The notes beneath the pieces are model-generated. The model did no database searches. It saw nothing but the letters and a program-made list of their open reading frames with translations, and had not been told where the DNA came from. From Hyphomicrobiales bacterium (GTDB lineage Bacteria; Pseudomonadota; Alphaproteobacteria; Rhizobiales; HXMU1428-3), in NCBI GenBank assembly GCA_021775425.1, contig JAJFHX010000025.1, positions 1 to 64,000 of the forward strand: 64,000 nt of DNA, in the 5' to 3' direction. The number at the start of each line of letters is the position of its first letter. The stretch's first letter is position 1. A program made the position numbers and the translations under genes. This document shows, piece after piece, positions 46,846 through 56,177 of the stretch.

Positions 46846-47562
46846 ATGACAACCACATTAGTAGTAGGTGCGACAGGCATGACGGGCCGTCATGTTGTTA
46901 AGCAATTATTAGAGCGTGATCATAACGTTCTGGTTATTGTGCGCTCACCTGAGAAGCTCTCTGATGCGGTTGTTAACCACCCAAATATCGAAATTGTCAG
47001 GGCGGAATTGTTAGAGCTTAGCGATGATGAAATGGTGCGTCATGTGAAAGGCTGTGATGCTGTTGTTTCATGTCTTGGTCATACGTTGGATTTTAAAGGC
47101 ATGTTTGGCGAGCCAAAGCAATTGTGTTTGCAAGCTGTGAAACGATTGTGTGCGGCGATTGAAAGTGTTGGAGCAGGTATTCCCAAAAAATTTATATTGA
47201 TGAATACAGTTGGTGTTGCAAACCCTGAACTTGTCGAAAGCCGCGCGTGGTTTGAGAGATCATTACTTTTTCTGTTGCGTTATACTTTACCTCCACACAG
47301 AGACAATGAAATGGCGTCAGAATTTCTCTTTAGCGGTGTCGGGAAGAAGAATGCCTATATTGAATGGTGCAGTGTTCGCCCGGATTCTCTGATTAATGAC
47401 GAGGTATCGGTTTACGATATTGTTGCTTCACCGACGACTGGTATTTTTACCGGCCGGGCGAATGTTGCTCATTTTATGGTTGAGTTGATTTTAGATGATG
47501 ACTTATGGAACTGCTGGAAGTTCAGGATGCCTGTTATTATGGATGCTTTAAAGAGGTCTTAA
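46846..47562 (+). CDS. NAD(P)-binding NmrA/SDR-type protein
   Basis: 238 residues. Atypical short-chain dehydrogenase fold: TTLVVGATGMTGRHVVKQLL at the start, LVIVRSPEKL, VKGCDAVVSCLGHTLDF, FILMNTVGVANPEL and EWCSVRPDSLINDE. No classical YxxxK pair is visible, as in NmrA-like sensors or epimerases. It follows the tandem SnoaL-like gene by 135 bases; with the HxlR regulator the set looks like a small redox- or electrophile-response unit. Confidence 0.88.
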   Translation: MTTTLVVGATGMTGRHVVKQLLERDHNVLVIVRSPEKLSDAVVNHPNIEIVRAELLELSDDEMVRHVKGCDAVVSCLGHTLDFKGMFGEPKQLCLQAVKRLCAAIESVGAGIPKKFILMNTVGVANPELVESRAWFERSLLFLLRYTLPPHRDNEMASEFLFSGVGKKNAYIEWCSVRPDSLINDEVSVYDIVASPTTGIFTGRANVAHFMVELILDDDLWNCWKFRMPVIMDALKRS

Positions 47563-47576
47563 TGGTTACTTTCAGT

Positions 47577-48095
47577 TTAGCCTGATAGAAGGGGTGAAAA
47601 CTCTTTTATCACCTGTTGGTAGACCTTGCGTTTGAAGGGGATGATAAGTTCAGGTAATTTTGCTGATAGTTCCCATTTCCACTTGTCAAACTCGGCCTTC
47701 TGGTGGGCTGTGCCTTTGATGTTTACATCTTTTTCAGTGCCTTCAAATTTCATGGCGAACCATTTTTGTGTCTGGCCACGAAATTTACCTTTCAGGGCTT
47801 TGCCCATCAGGTGCCGGGGAAGTTCGTAGGTGTACCATTCGGATGATTGTCTGATGATGCTTGCTTTGGTCACGCCGGTTTCTTCTTCCAGCTCTCTTAT
47901 GGCGGCCTGCTCGGGAGTTTCTCCTTCATCTATGCCACCCTGTGGCATTTGCCAGATGAGAGCGTTCGGGTCATCATGTGGTTTTGATATTCGGCGACCA
48001 ATCCATATTTTATTATGATCGTTGATAAGCATTATCCCGACGCATGGTCTAAGAGGGAGCTGCGTTGATTGGGGATTGGACTTGGATTTGGTCAT
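47577..48095 (-). CDS. rppH: RNA pyrophosphohydrolase (Nudix)
   Basis: 172 residues. Nudix box GGIDEGETPEQAAIRELEEE-TG and the RppH-type surroundings VGIMLINDHNKIWIGRRI, WQMPQGGIDEG and GQTQKWFAMKF. It removes pyrophosphate from mRNA 5' ends to start decay (alphaproteobacterial homologues were first called IalA). Last gene of the minus-strand block running back to rplU. Confidence 0.95.
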   Translation of the reverse strand: MTKSKSNPQSTQLPLRPCVGIMLINDHNKIWIGRRISKPHDDPNALIWQMPQGGIDEGETPEQAAIRELEEETGVTKASIIRQSSEWYTYELPRHLMGKALKGKFRGQTQKWFAMKFEGTEKDVNIKGTAHQKAEFDKWKWELSAKLPELIIPFKRKVYQQVIKEFSPLLSG

Positions 48096-48215
48096 GATAA
48101 AACGGCTTTAAAATGTTTCAGTTCAACGATGCTAATACGCGTATCAAATAAGCGTTTATTTTGAAACAATAACTTATCACTGACCATAGAAGAATTGTAA
48201 ATATGAAATTCGCGG

Positions 48216-49403
48216 TTAACTTTGTCTTTTTGACAAAGTGGCCGAAATAGGCACCAGATTAATGCCACGTTTTTTAAGGGTTGCTGCCCATTCACTTATT
48301 CGCTGGATGCTTAATGGCAGGCCAGATGCGACACCGATTGCTTTGCCGTGCTGGTTAGCTAATTGCTCGAGTTTTTTTAATTCGATGTCGATGGCTTCTT
48401 TGGTCTGAACTTTATCAATGATCAATGATCCCTGGTGATATTCAAGTTTCAGTTCTTGCGATAACTGATAGGGAAGCTCTGGTGCTTCAGGTTGAACATC
48501 CATATATGAGAGGCCACGTATTTTTATTTCCTGCAAGATGGGATGAAGGGCATTTTCATCAGTGCTGAATTTGCTGCCGTTGATATTGACCATGCCGATA
48601 TAACCGTTCATGCGGCTCATAATCCATCTTAAGCGCTGAATGTTGATTTTATCAGTCTGTCCGGCCAACAGGGTGTGAGGGCCGGGGTCGTTATCCGGGT
48701 AGTCATAAGGCTCCATAGGTAACTGGAGCATGAGTTCGTGTCCTGATTGCCTGGCGCGGCGCACCCAGCTGTTAAGATTGGTGGCATAAGGGTTCATGCT
48801 TATGGTTATTTCAGGGGGGAGTTTTTCAAGAGCGTTATCAGTTATTGGTTGTGAGAGGCCGAGATTGGTGACCAGAATGGCAATCGATTTGATGGAATTA
48901 TCGTTTAGCTCAGAAATGAAGCTTGGTCTGGCATAGACCTCGAGTGCGCGTTTGCCATCATCAGAAATACGAGGCAAAACGCCGTATTCGGTTTTTTCGA
49001 TCAGAGCTACATCGGGTGCTGGTGGTAAACCGTTTTTATGAAGACCAACTAATTCGTTGTTGCCCAGTTTTTTAAAGCTACCGTTGATGCTGTCCAGTTC
49101 GGTGGAATGGCGATGTGATGTGCCTTCACCTTTGAGGATGACGATATTGTCTTGACCATCATTCTGTTTAAAATAACGTGGTTCTTTCTGGCTAACAGTT
49201 TTCTTAATCTGAGGTTTTTTATTTTTAGCGGCCGTTTGTTCGGCAATCTTATCGGCCAGCATTTTTTCGGCTATTTCACGATCTGCAAAACTTGTGACTG
49301 CGAAAGGCTGACCGCCCAAGGGGGCTCGTACTGTGCTCATAGCTGAAAGAAACAGCATGAACAGTACTGCGGTTGCCAGAGATGTGATGTAAATTGTTTT
49401 CAT
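48216..49403 (-). CDS. Divergent polysaccharide deacetylase family protein (YibQ-like)
   Basis: 395 residues from the ATG at 49403. One N-terminal membrane helix (YITSLATAVLFMLFLSAM), a charged linker, then the divergent deacetylase fold: IKSIAILVTNLGLSQPITDN, ARQSGHELMLQLPMEPYDYP and DNDPGPHTLLAGQ. The usual metal-binding Asp pair is replaced (VTNLG), as in many alphaproteobacterial relatives, so catalysis is doubtful. Almost always next to a ctpA-type protease and an EnvC-like protein, as here, suggesting a cell-envelope or division role. Confidence 0.88.
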   Translation of the reverse strand: MKTIYITSLATAVLFMLFLSAMSTVRAPLGGQPFAVTSFADREIAEKMLADKIAEQTAAKNKKPQIKKTVSQKEPRYFKQNDGQDNIVILKGEGTSHRHSTELDSINGSFKKLGNNELVGLHKNGLPPAPDVALIEKTEYGVLPRISDDGKRALEVYARPSFISELNDNSIKSIAILVTNLGLSQPITDNALEKLPPEITISMNPYATNLNSWVRRARQSGHELMLQLPMEPYDYPDNDPGPHTLLAGQTDKINIQRLRWIMSRMNGYIGMVNINGSKFSTDENALHPILQEIKIRGLSYMDVQPEAPELPYQLSQELKLEYHQGSLIIDKVQTKEAIDIELKKLEQLANQHGKAIGVASGLPLSIQRISEWAATLKKRGINLVPISATLSKRQS

Positions 49404-49558
49404 AAGGCCAGCCAATTAAATCCTCGGTTTGAGGGGGAACGCCTTACTTGCAGTTTGTTTGGTGCATTATCTGTCAAACAGGAGTTTGATTTGACCCTTG
49501 TTTTGGCGACAGACTAAACTCAATCACCTGATTAACTCTAATTTCTTAGCATATAACC

Positions 49559-49588
49559 GGGGGCTGCAAAATGGACGTTGCAGCCCCC
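49559..49588. other. Strong stem-loop between the YibQ-like gene and ctpA
   Basis: Perfect 11-bp stem GGGGGCTGCAA / TTGCAGCCCCC with an 8-base loop. There is no T tract on either side, so it is not a classic terminator. Both flanking genes are on the minus strand; it may slow or process the read-through transcript. Confidence 0.65.
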
Positions 49589-49671
49589 AGAATAAACGAT
49601 AACACTTACTTGTTTCCTAACTCAGGCTTGTTTCCTGTTTCAGGATTTTAAAAGTCAGTTAGGCCCCTGAA

Positions 49672-51075
49672 TTAATTAGTTTTTGTCTTTTCTTCCGGGT
49701 TAGCTGCCGGTTCTTCAGTCTTTTTCACAATGGTTTTATCCGGTGTGGTCAAACCTGAAGATTGCTTATCGTTTTCTGCTGGTGGCTCAATTTCACCATG
49801 AAGCAGCTTAATAGCATATTGAAGCTGGGTGTCTTTTTTGGCGTCCGTTGGCACATATGAGAGTGAGCCGTGCTGCTCATCTTTTTTCTCATTGACCTTG
49901 ATGTGACCTTTCAGGCTTGCTTCGCCCTTGGTGACAATCGGTTTGCCTTTAAACTCTTCCGGCAGTTCCTGATCAACAACAACATTAGGTACGATGCCTT
50001 TTGCCTGAATGGAAGTGACGGAAGGCGTGTAATAAAGGGCTGTTGTTAAGCGGATCGCGCCATTTTGACCAAGTGGAATGATGGTTTGCACTGAGCCTTT
50101 ACCGAATGAGCGGGAACCGACCAGAGTAGCGCGTTTATGATCCAGCAAAGCGCCGGCAACAATTTCTGAAGCTGAAGCGGAACCGCCATTGATCAGGACA
50201 ACGATCTTTTTACCGTTGGTGATGTCGCCTCGGCGGGCGTTGGCTCGTTGAGTTTCTTCAAGATTGCGGCCACGGGTGATGACAATGGCACCTTCATTCA
50301 GAAACGCGTCAGAGACTTTGATTGCCTGTTCTAACAGACCGCCAGGGTTGTTTCTGAGGTCGATGATGTAGCCTTTTACTTTGTCAGCAGCGACTTTCTT
50401 GTGAATTTCAGCGATGGCTTCTTCAAGACCTGATGCGGTGCGCTCGTGGAATGAAGGCAAGCGCACATAACCGATATCATCAGCTTCAATTCTGTGAGAA
50501 ACTTTATTGATCTGGATGATGGCGCGTTTGAGTTTGACTTCAAACGGATCTTTCACGTTTTGGCGGATGATGGTGATTGAAAGTTCTGAACCAACCGGGC
50601 CGCGCATGCGGTCTACGGCTTCTTTTAAGGTCAGACCTTCAACCTGTTCACCATCAAGGGCGCTGATGTAGTCACCTGGAAGGATGCCTGCTTCTGCTGC
50701 CGGTGTGCCATCAATCGGGCTGATGACTTTCACGAGGTTATTTTCCATTCTGACTTCAATGCCAAGGCCGCCAAATTCACCCCGTGTCTGGACCTGCATG
50801 TCATTCAGGCTTTCCGGGCTGAGATAGGCTGAGTGTGGGTCAAGTGAGGTCAGCATGCCATTGATGGCGCTTTCGATCAGTTTTTTATCATCTGGTCTTT
50901 CAACATAGTCATTGCGGACACGCTCTAAAACATCACCAAACAAATCAAGGTGACGGTAGATGCTTGAGCTACCGGTTTGGGCTGAAAGTTGTGGTTGCGA
51001 GCCGACAAGGGCTGCTCCGATAATTGCTCCGGCAGAAACCAATGCAAGACAGGATGTGAATGTTTTGAAGTTCAT
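49672..51075 (-). CDS. ctpA: C-terminal processing peptidase (S41 family)
   Basis: 467 residues. Signal or anchor at the N-terminus (LALVSAGAIIGAALVGS), then a PDZ domain (GLGIEVRMENNLVKVISPID, GILPGDYISALDGEQVEGLT) and the S41 core with the catalytic Ser in NGGSASASEIVAGALLDHKR and Lys in GSRSFGKGSVQTIIPL. The C-terminal 80 residues are low-complexity and Lys/Pro/Glu-rich. Periplasmic; trims protein C-termini and affects envelope remodelling. Confidence 0.95.
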   Translation of the reverse strand: MNFKTFTSCLALVSAGAIIGAALVGSQPQLSAQTGSSSIYRHLDLFGDVLERVRNDYVERPDDKKLIESAINGMLTSLDPHSAYLSPESLNDMQVQTRGEFGGLGIEVRMENNLVKVISPIDGTPAAEAGILPGDYISALDGEQVEGLTLKEAVDRMRGPVGSELSITIIRQNVKDPFEVKLKRAIIQINKVSHRIEADDIGYVRLPSFHERTASGLEEAIAEIHKKVAADKVKGYIIDLRNNPGGLLEQAIKVSDAFLNEGAIVITRGRNLEETQRANARRGDITNGKKIVVLINGGSASASEIVAGALLDHKRATLVGSRSFGKGSVQTIIPLGQNGAIRLTTALYYTPSVTSIQAKGIVPNVVVDQELPEEFKGKPIVTKGEASLKGHIKVNEKKDEQHGSLSYVPTDAKKDTQLQYAIKLLHGEIEPPAENDKQSSGLTTPDKTIVKKTEEPAANPEEKTKTN

Positions 51076-51275
51076 ATTTCAGGTTACCTTCGTTATTGCC
51101 GAATGCACGCGTTCGTTATGTTTATCGTTGCGGTTTGTGGTTAAGATATGGTGTCCGCGTTAAGTTGTGTCTTTTAAAATCTTATAATCAGATAAATTGT
51201 GTCGGTTTGACAGGTTTGCAAGTCATTTTTCTGTTACCTGGCCAATTTGACCATTTGTGTCTAATACCCGGATGT

Positions 51276-52712
51276 TTAATTGCTGGCACTTTGCCCACCA
51301 GACCACCAGGGACTTGGATCAATTGGTCTGCCGTCTTTTCTAAATTCAATATATAACACAGGTTGTTTGGTTTTCTTACCATCTTTTTTGTTCGTTTCGC
51401 CCGGATTTCCATCCTGTTGCATGATGCCAATTGGCTCTCCAGCGAGGACAAACTGGGATGTTTTTACATCAATTCTGTCTAACCCGGCTAATAATATATG
51501 GTATCCGCCGCCGGCATTGATGATAAGTAACTGACCATATGAGCGAAATTTGCCAGCGTAGGCTATCCAACCATCCGATGGTGACGTAATTTGGGCATTA
51601 TGGCGGGTTTCGATAGATATGCCTTTTGAGTTATTGCCATATTTTGTCTGATCTCCAAAACCGCGTAACTGGGTGCCGCGAACCGGTAAGGAGAGGGTGT
51701 GTTTCACTTTGGCAAAAGGAAGAGCTGGTTTGATGCGGCCCGGGTCAATAAAGGCGAGGTTTTTCTTATCATCCGGGGTGAGCTCAACCGCAGCTTTCTT
51801 GCCATATTTTTCAAGGGCAATTTTCTGATCTTTAACAAGCTGTTTTTCATAAGCTTTCAGCTCAGTTTTTTTCTTGATTTCTGCGTCGACCTTGGTGATC
51901 AGATCACCAAGAGAAGCGACTGACTTTGAGTGAGACTGGGCGCGTTGCTCAAATTCCTGTAATTCCCGGTTGTGGGTGAGAATGCGGGTGTTTTTCTCAT
52001 TTAGAAGTTCATTAACGCGGCGCTGATCAGATTCCATCTCTGCGTTCTGAATGCGAAGCCGTTCGGATTGTTTGGCAATGTTATTTTTCAGGGTGACCAG
52101 ATTGACGAGATCACTTTTCAGCGTTTCGGCCTGTTTAGTCAGTTTAGGCAGAAGTGTTGCCATTAGCATGCCACTTCGTACCATTTTGAGGGCATCATCG
52201 CGGTGCGTGGCCATGATTGGTGGTGGATTGCGCCCCATGCGTTGTAACAGACCCAGCATGTCAGCGATAGAATCGCGTCTTTGCAGCATGGACTTGCGGA
52301 TTATGTCTTCTTTTTTATGGAGATTTTCCAGTTTGGATTCGAGGTTGGTGAGGTTGGCCTCACTTTGCTGAATGCGTTTCGCGTAATCGATCAGTAATTT
52401 ATTAAGGCGGGCGCGTTCCCGGTCTAGCTCTTTTACCTGCTTGTTTACACCGAGTTTTTTATTTTCAATTGATTCTAGCTTGCGTTTTTCTTCGGCCAGA
52501 CGTTTGCGCATCTGCTCGGCAGATTCCGTCAGGGGGACGACATCGTCGTCATCTTCTTTTGCTGTGCCTTCTACTGTGCTTTGGGGGGTATTCTGGCTAT
52601 CCTGTGCCTGCAAGGGCGCCACCAGAAGAGGGTTACAGATAAGGGAAAGGGCTGTTATCAGGCAGATGAATAATGCCGATAGTCTCCATTTCCGTCCTGT
52701 AGATCTGATCAT
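51276..52712 (-). CDS. EnvC-like murein hydrolase activator
   Basis: 478 residues from the ATG at 52712; an upstream ATG at 52764-52766 has no ribosome site. Signal sequence, then two long coiled coils (KRLAEEKRKLESIENKKLGV; later KKKTELKAYEKQLVKDQKIA) and a C-terminal LytM (M23) domain: SPSDGWIAYAGKFRSYGQLL, GGGYHILLAGLDRIDVKTSQ, VLYIEFRKDGRPIDPSPW. The HxH and first zinc His of active M23 enzymes are lost (LAGL for YGHL, LYIEF for LHFEV), so it activates amidases rather than cutting. Upstream of ctpA. Confidence 0.92.
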   Translation of the reverse strand: MIRSTGRKWRLSALFICLITALSLICNPLLVAPLQAQDSQNTPQSTVEGTAKEDDDDVVPLTESAEQMRKRLAEEKRKLESIENKKLGVNKQVKELDRERARLNKLLIDYAKRIQQSEANLTNLESKLENLHKKEDIIRKSMLQRRDSIADMLGLLQRMGRNPPPIMATHRDDALKMVRSGMLMATLLPKLTKQAETLKSDLVNLVTLKNNIAKQSERLRIQNAEMESDQRRVNELLNEKNTRILTHNRELQEFEQRAQSHSKSVASLGDLITKVDAEIKKKTELKAYEKQLVKDQKIALEKYGKKAAVELTPDDKKNLAFIDPGRIKPALPFAKVKHTLSLPVRGTQLRGFGDQTKYGNNSKGISIETRHNAQITSPSDGWIAYAGKFRSYGQLLIINAGGGYHILLAGLDRIDVKTSQFVLAGEPIGIMQQDGNPGETNKKDGKKTKQPVLYIEFRKDGRPIDPSPWWSGGQSASN

Positions 52713-52821
52713 CTCTGGTTCTGTTTTCTGGAAGGTTAAATTGGGTGCGAAGCTGATTCCTAACATAGAATTAAGCTGAAATCACGGCATTATTGGTGAA
52801 TGCAATTCGTTGATTATGGGC

Positions 52822-53307
52822 TTAATCGCGGTGGTAAGGATGCCCGCTGAGGATGGTCGTGGCGCGGTAAATCTGTTCAATCAGACAGATGCGGGCAAGA
52901 CCATGAGGCAGGGTCATTTTGGAGAGGGAAATTCGTTTGTGGGCTTTTGATAACAGCTCTTTGCCGTGGCCATCCGGGCCGCCGAGGGCAAAGCTCATCA
53001 TTTGCTGGCCTTCTCTGGCGTTGGTTGAGAGAAAGTCTGCAAATTCCCGGCTGTTAAACTGTTTGCCGTTTTCATCAAGGGCGATGAGCAAAGTTGAAGC
53101 TGCTGCCCGGTTGAGCAGGCGGGTTGCTTCATCAGATTTGCGGGCCTCTGGCGTCTGGTGTCTGGCTTCTGTTAATTCTTCAACGGTGATGGACTTTATG
53201 CCAACAGCCATGGCAGATTTGTTGATGCGCTCAATATAGCGGGACTGGAGCTTTTGTTCTGCCTGCTGTTTTAACCGGCCGACAGATAAAATTTCCAATT
53301 GCATCAT
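52822..53307 (-). CDS. rlmH: 23S rRNA (pseudouridine1915-N3)-methyltransferase
   Basis: 161 residues. SPOUT-fold RlmH: STLLIALDENGKQFNSREFA, FALGGPDGHGKELLSKAHKR and the C-terminal RICLIEQIYRATTILSGHPY followed by HRD. Methylates pseudouridine 1915 in helix 69. Directly after rsfS on the same strand, a pairing conserved across bacteria. Confidence 0.97.
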   Translation of the reverse strand: MMQLEILSVGRLKQQAEQKLQSRYIERINKSAMAVGIKSITVEELTEARHQTPEARKSDEATRLLNRAAASTLLIALDENGKQFNSREFADFLSTNAREGQQMMSFALGGPDGHGKELLSKAHKRISLSKMTLPHGLARICLIEQIYRATTILSGHPYHRD

Positions 53308-53330
53308 GATCTTAACGCATCAACTGCTGT

Positions 53331-53714
53331 TTATTGTTCGGTGGTATCTTCCGGGCGGGCAGCGAGCCACATTTTTTCAATGTTGTAGAATTCGCGCACT
53401 TCAGGGCGGAAAATATGAACTATGACGCTGCCTGCATCTACGAGGACCCAGTCATTGGTTTCATTACCTTCAATGCGGGCGCGGCCAAAGCCAGCTTCAC
53501 GCAATTGCTTTGAGAGCTTGTCTGCTATAGAGGCAACATGACGGTGGGAGCGGCCTGAAGCTACGACCATATAATCACCAATTGAAGACTTGCCTTCAAG
53601 GTCAATTGTGATGATGTCTTCGGCTTTTCCGTCTTCCAGGCTTTCTAGGGTCATGGAAAGCTGTTTGGTCGCTTTTTCTTTTGAGGCGATGGCTGAAACT
53701 GCAGTTTGATTCAT
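53331..53714 (-). CDS. rsfS: Ribosome silencing factor RsfS
   Basis: 127 residues from the ATG at 53714, which has GAGGAG nine bases upstream; an ATG at 53756 (141 residues) is the alternative. Core ITIDLEGKSSIGDYMVVASG, RSHRHVASIADKLSKQLREA, NDWVLVDAGSVIVHIFRPEV and EFYNIEKMW. Binds ribosomal protein L14 and blocks subunit joining under starvation. Confidence 0.95.
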   Translation of the reverse strand: MNQTAVSAIASKEKATKQLSMTLESLEDGKAEDIITIDLEGKSSIGDYMVVASGRSHRHVASIADKLSKQLREAGFGRARIEGNETNDWVLVDAGSVIVHIFRPEVREFYNIEKMWLAARPEDTTEQ

Positions 53715-54197
53715 TACTGCATTCTCCTCAGTGGTGGGTAAATTGATGGTCTGCATGGTGTTTGAAAAATCCTTTTAGCCGCCGCATCTGGTTTGTTTTC
53801 AGACGGCGTGACAATTGAAAATATATGTGGAGATCTGGTTACGGAACTCTCTAAACGGGGTAAATTAAACAAGTTAAGCCGCAACATTCCTGTTCTGTTC
53901 ATCAGATGAATTATGCTGCTTTTCAGTTTCAGTCTGATATCCTGAAGGTTACTTTCTTCAAAATGACAATGAATGCTTTGCAATCCTGCTTCTTCCCCAT
54001 TTCAGAAACATTTTTCAATCGTCAGTTTCTTTAAGCTGTTATTTAAAAAGGTTTTTCAAGAAAGCTAACGCTGATATTGTTTCAGTCTGTTTTCCGGTGA
54101 TGGCCGGATTGTTTTATTGGACTGACCAGTAAAACAGGCGCCATATTACTTCAGAGATTGATTTGCATCAAGCTTTTCAATGATTGAAGAGCTATTT
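53715..54197 (-). other. Gene-free stretch upstream of rsfS
   Basis: About 480 AT-rich bases between nadD and rsfS. A frame of 89 codons (53714-53983) has no protein character. One hairpin is visible on the minus strand (53808-53780: CGCCG-TCTG stem, CAGA-CGGCG with a two-base bulge) just before rsfS, perhaps part of its leader. Otherwise nothing recognised. Confidence 0.5.
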
Positions 54198-54836
54198 TCA
54201 TGAAAAAGGTACCTTTTTGCGCAATTCTGTTGAAGAAAGATGCGACAAAGGCAGGGTTATAAATTGCCAGGCCGGGGGATACTGATGGGCAAGCCTGATG
54301 GCGTGACGGTTGGTTATCCGTCTTGATTTATAGGTTTGTGCGGCGGGACTAGAGAGCGCTTTGAAGCGAAATCCGGGCCGGTCAAAAACGGCGATGGGCA
54401 TGGTTTCAAATATTGTATGCCATTTTTGCCATTTGTGAAATGTCGCGAGATTATCTGCCCCCATGAGCCAGACAAAATCAACCGAAGGAAAACGGCGTTT
54501 TAAAAATGTAAGTGTGTCGGCTGTGTAATTGGTTGGCAGGCTGGCTTCAAATGCAGTCACATCTATGCGCGGGTGGTTGCTCAGCTCTGTGGCAGCGTCT
54601 ATTCTTTGCCTGAGATCCATCAGGTTTTGTTGTGATTTAATCGGATTGCCGGGTGTGACCAGCCACCAGATCCGGTCGAGCTCAAGTTTTTTTAGTGCCA
54701 TGGTGCTGATGTTGAGGTGGCCCTGATGTGGCGGGTTGAAAGACCCGCCCAGAATGCCGATGCGCTGGCCGCTGGCAATGAGGGGCGGGCGCACATTCAG
54801 ACTGCCAAAACTGGTTGCGGTTGTCGTGATTGTCAT
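54198..54836 (-). CDS. nadD: Nicotinate-nucleotide adenylyltransferase
   Basis: 212 residues. Nucleotidyltransferase motif GILGGSFNPPHQGHLNISTM, then RIWWLVTPGNPIK, DFVWLMGADNLATFHKWQKW and the C-terminal ISSTxLR-like LSSTELRKKV. Makes deamido-NAD from nicotinate mononucleotide. Follows proA by 10 bases. Confidence 0.96.
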   Translation of the reverse strand: MTITTTATSFGSLNVRPPLIASGQRIGILGGSFNPPHQGHLNISTMALKKLELDRIWWLVTPGNPIKSQQNLMDLRQRIDAATELSNHPRIDVTAFEASLPTNYTADTLTFLKRRFPSVDFVWLMGADNLATFHKWQKWHTIFETMPIAVFDRPGFRFKALSSPAAQTYKSRRITNRHAIRLAHQYPPAWQFITLPLSHLSSTELRKKVPFS

Positions 54837-54846
54837 GATCTTTCTA

Positions 54847-56133
54847 TCAGGATGGTCTTATCTGGCCGGTGCCGCGCACCAGATATTTAAAGCTGGTCAG
54901 CTGCTCAACGCCAACGGGGCCACGGGCGTGCATTTTACCGGTGGCGATGCCGATTTCTGCGCCCATGCCAAACTCGCCGCCATCTGCAAACTGGCTGGAG
55001 GCGTTGTGCATGACGATGGCACTGTCAACATTTTCAAAAAAGGCGGATACTGTTTCCGGGTCTTCTGAAATGATGATGTCTGTGTGGTTAGAGCTGTGGC
55101 TGGCGATATGGCTGATAGCCCCCTCGACACCGTCAACAAGTCTGGCTGAGATGATGCTTTCCAGATATTCCGTGTCCCAGTCTTCTGCAGTTGCTGGCTC
55201 GACCCTGTCGTCATAGGTCATGATGGTTTCATCCCCGCGGATGGCGCTGCCTGCATCGAGCAAAGCTTTTATCAGTTCGCGGTTATGATGTGGGTTTGCG
55301 GCCTGGTCGATCAGCAGAGTTTCAGCGGCACCGCAAACACCTGTGCGGCGAAGTTTTGCGTTAACAGAAATGATGCGGGCCATTTCAGGGTCAGCTGATT
55401 TGTCGACATAGATGTGGCAGATGCCTTCCAGGTGGCTAAACACGGGCACGCGGGCTTCGTCCTGAACCCGGGCGACAAGGCTTTTGCCACCCCTTGGGAC
55501 GATGACATCAACCGTGCCGTTCAGTCCTTTCAGCATTTCGCCAACGGCTTCTCTCTTTGTGGTGGGTACAAGCTGGATGGCGGTTTCTGGCAGATCTGCG
55601 GCGCGGAGCCCGGCTTTTAAGGCCTGATGGATTTTATGAGAGGAATGATAGCTATCCGAGCCGCCGCGCAATATAGCTGCGTTACCTGCTTTGATGCAAA
55701 GGCCGCCAGCATCAGCCGTTACATTTGGGCGGCTTTCATAGATGATGCCAATGACACCTAAGGGAACCTGAACTCTTGATATATGCAAGCCGTTTGGGCG
55801 CTCCCAGCTTGAGAGGACCTGCCCGATGGGGTCATCGAGACCTGCTATGGCGCGAAGGCCTGCTGAAATTGAGTGGATGCGGCTTTCATTTAGTTCGAGC
55901 CTGTCGATGAAGGCGGCGTCTTTGCCGGCTTTGTTTGCGGCTTCAATATCCTGCTGGTTGGCTTGCAGGATTTCATCTGTTGAGTTTTCAATTTCGTCTG
56001 CCATGGCCAGAAGGGCTTTATTTTTTTGCTCAGTTGGCGCGACGGCGAGCTGGCGTGCAGCTGCTCTGGCGTTTTTACCAAGCGCGTTCATGATGTCTTT
56101 TAATGAGGTTTCTGAATTCATTTCCTGGTTCAT
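54847..56133 (-). CDS. proA: Gamma-glutamyl phosphate reductase
   Basis: 428 residues. Aldehyde-dehydrogenase-like fold with [60 protein letters not shown] and the catalytic Cys in [15 protein letters not shown]. Second step of proline synthesis. 44 bases after proB. Confidence 0.97.
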   Translation of the reverse strand: MNQEMNSETSLKDIMNALGKNARAAARQLAVAPTEQKNKALLAMADEIENSTDEILQANQQDIEAANKAGKDAAFIDRLELNESRIHSISAGLRAIAGLDDPIGQVLSSWERPNGLHISRVQVPLGVIGIIYESRPNVTADAGGLCIKAGNAAILRGGSDSYHSSHKIHQALKAGLRAADLPETAIQLVPTTKREAVGEMLKGLNGTVDVIVPRGGKSLVARVQDEARVPVFSHLEGICHIYVDKSADPEMARIISVNAKLRRTGVCGAAETLLIDQAANPHHNRELIKALLDAGSAIRGDETIMTYDDRVEPATAEDWDTEYLESIISARLVDGVEGAISHIASHSSNHTDIIISEDPETVSAFFENVDSAIVMHNASSQFADGGEFGMGAEIGIATGKMHARGPVGVEQLTSFKYLVRGTGQIRPS

Positions 56134-56177
56134 CGTATTGCTTTCTCAAAACAGTTTTACCTGTCTCTCATAACTTT

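Noticed and set aside
53714-53983. Small minus-strand frame of 89 codons upstream of rsfS
   Set aside because: No ribosome site and no protein-like composition; overlaps the rsfS start region in another frame.
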